NCBI GenBank assembly: GCA_027080545.1
Contig: JALWRV010000299.1
Coordinates: forward strand, 1-15,733
Source: Parvularculaceae bacterium
GTDB lineage: Bacteria; Pseudomonadota; Alphaproteobacteria; Caulobacterales; Parvularculaceae
Reading direction: 5' to 3'
Length of the DNA: 15,733 nucleotides
Below the pieces are notes generated by a model. The model worked only from the letters and a program-made list of their open reading frames with translations, searched no databases and was not told the DNA's origin. Shown here piece after piece: positions 15,351-15,733 of this stretch (positions within the stretch are counted from its first letter, which is position 1; each line of letters opens with the position of its first letter). Position numbers and translations under genes: made by a program.

Positions 15351-15733
15351 ATGAGCACCTTCAATTTGAAGCCCGCCGATGTTGAGAAAAAATGGTTGTT
15401 GATTGATGCAGAAGGCCTCGTCGTTGGCCGTCTTGCTTCTCTCATTGCCATGCGTCTGCGCGGCAAACATAAACCCACCTATACGCCAAACGTTGATTGC
15501 GGAGACAATATCGTCGTCGTTAATGCCGAAAAAATCGTCTTTACCGGCAACAAGCTGAGCGACAAGAAATTCTATTGGCATACTGGCCATCCGGGTGGGA
15601 TTAAAGAACGCACCATGGATAAGATTCTCCAAGGCAAACACCCTGAGCGCGTCTTGATGAAAGCGGTCGAGCGGATGCTGCCGAAGGAAAGCCCGTTGGC
15701 CCGCCAACAACTTTCCAATTTGCGCGTTTACGC
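15351..15733 (+). CDS. rplM: 50S ribosomal protein L13 (3' end beyond window)
   Basis: The frame from ATG 15351 stays open to the window edge (127 codons of the usual ~140-155). The translation begins MSTFNLKPADVEKKWLLIDA and contains hallmark L13 segments: GLVVGRLASLIAMRLRGKHK, YTPNVDCGDNIVVVNAEKI, FTGNKLSDKKFYWHTGHPGG and MLPKESPLARQQLSNLRVY. L13 is an early-assembly protein of the large ribosomal subunit that binds 23S rRNA. In most bacteria rpsI (S9) follows in the same operon, here expected just beyond the window. A clear promoter lies upstream. An antisense open frame covers almost the whole gene but is only a shadow. Confidence 0.97.
   Translation, partial: MSTFNLKPADVEKKWLLIDAEGLVVGRLASLIAMRLRGKHKPTYTPNVDCGDNIVVVNAEKIVFTGNKLSDKKFYWHTGHPGGIKERTMDKILQGKHPERVLMKAVERMLPKESPLARQQLSNLRVY

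Noticed and set aside
15228..15710. 160-codon minus-strand open frame opposite rplM
   Set aside because: It is antisense to a clear ribosomal protein L13 gene and its translation shows no family features.
1..15733. A defence island, mobile element or CRISPR array
   Set aside because: No transposase, integrase, direct-repeat array, restriction-modification or toxin-antitoxin signature was found; the genes are mostly housekeeping or regulatory.

Overview
This window reads as core chromosome of an alphaproteobacterium with roughly balanced base composition. The main reason is the order recG (minus) / sdhE-mfd (plus), a common alphaproteobacterial arrangement. A PleD/PopA-like receiver-receiver-GGDEF architecture and outer-membrane-type lipoproteins fit that assignment. 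I cannot name the genus. No transposase, integrase, CRISPR array, tRNA or rRNA gene was seen, and nothing in the layout suggests recent transfer.

Layout, left to right. (1) Positions 1-845, minus: the N-terminal 281 codons of a lipoprotein with weak resemblance to beta-propeller phytases, cut by the window edge. (2) 933-3032, minus: recG. (3) A 135-bp divergent gap, then sdhE and mfd on the plus strand, 4 bp apart. (4) 6972-10156, minus: a two-gene unit running convergently into mfd. The first gene is a membrane-anchored TPR protein ending in a VanY-type (M15B) peptidoglycan carboxypeptidase domain. The second, joined by a TAATG stop/start overlap, is a protein with two receiver-like domains and a GGDEF-like domain that lacks its signature. 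(5) 10157-10522: a gene-free stretch with several dyads, probably including the terminator of the next unit. (6) 10523-13147, minus: a MerR/TipAS-type regulator followed 9 bp later by an amidohydrolase lipoprotein with a C-terminal CIA30 domain. The regulator has an apparent 19-bp-spacer MerR promoter with an imperfect dyad in the spacer. (7) 13351-14133, plus: a histidine phosphatase. (8) 14258-15202, plus: a three-TM protein of unknown function. (9) A well-formed sigma70-type promoter (17-bp spacer) and the start of rplM, cut by the right edge.

How the genes may work together: RecG and Mfd are both DNA translocases of genome maintenance (stalled forks and stalled RNA polymerase), and SdhE is a flavinylation factor carried in the same cluster. 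The TPR-carboxypeptidase/pseudo-GGDEF pair looks like cell-envelope remodelling tied to a regulatory protein that probably no longer makes c-di-GMP. The MerR/amidohydrolase pair looks like a ligand-induced operon whose regulator controls itself and a periplasmic or outer-membrane hydrolase. The least ordinary parts are these two minus-strand operons. Two overlapping upstream mini-ORFs of identical length before the last two complete plus-strand genes are a smaller curiosity.
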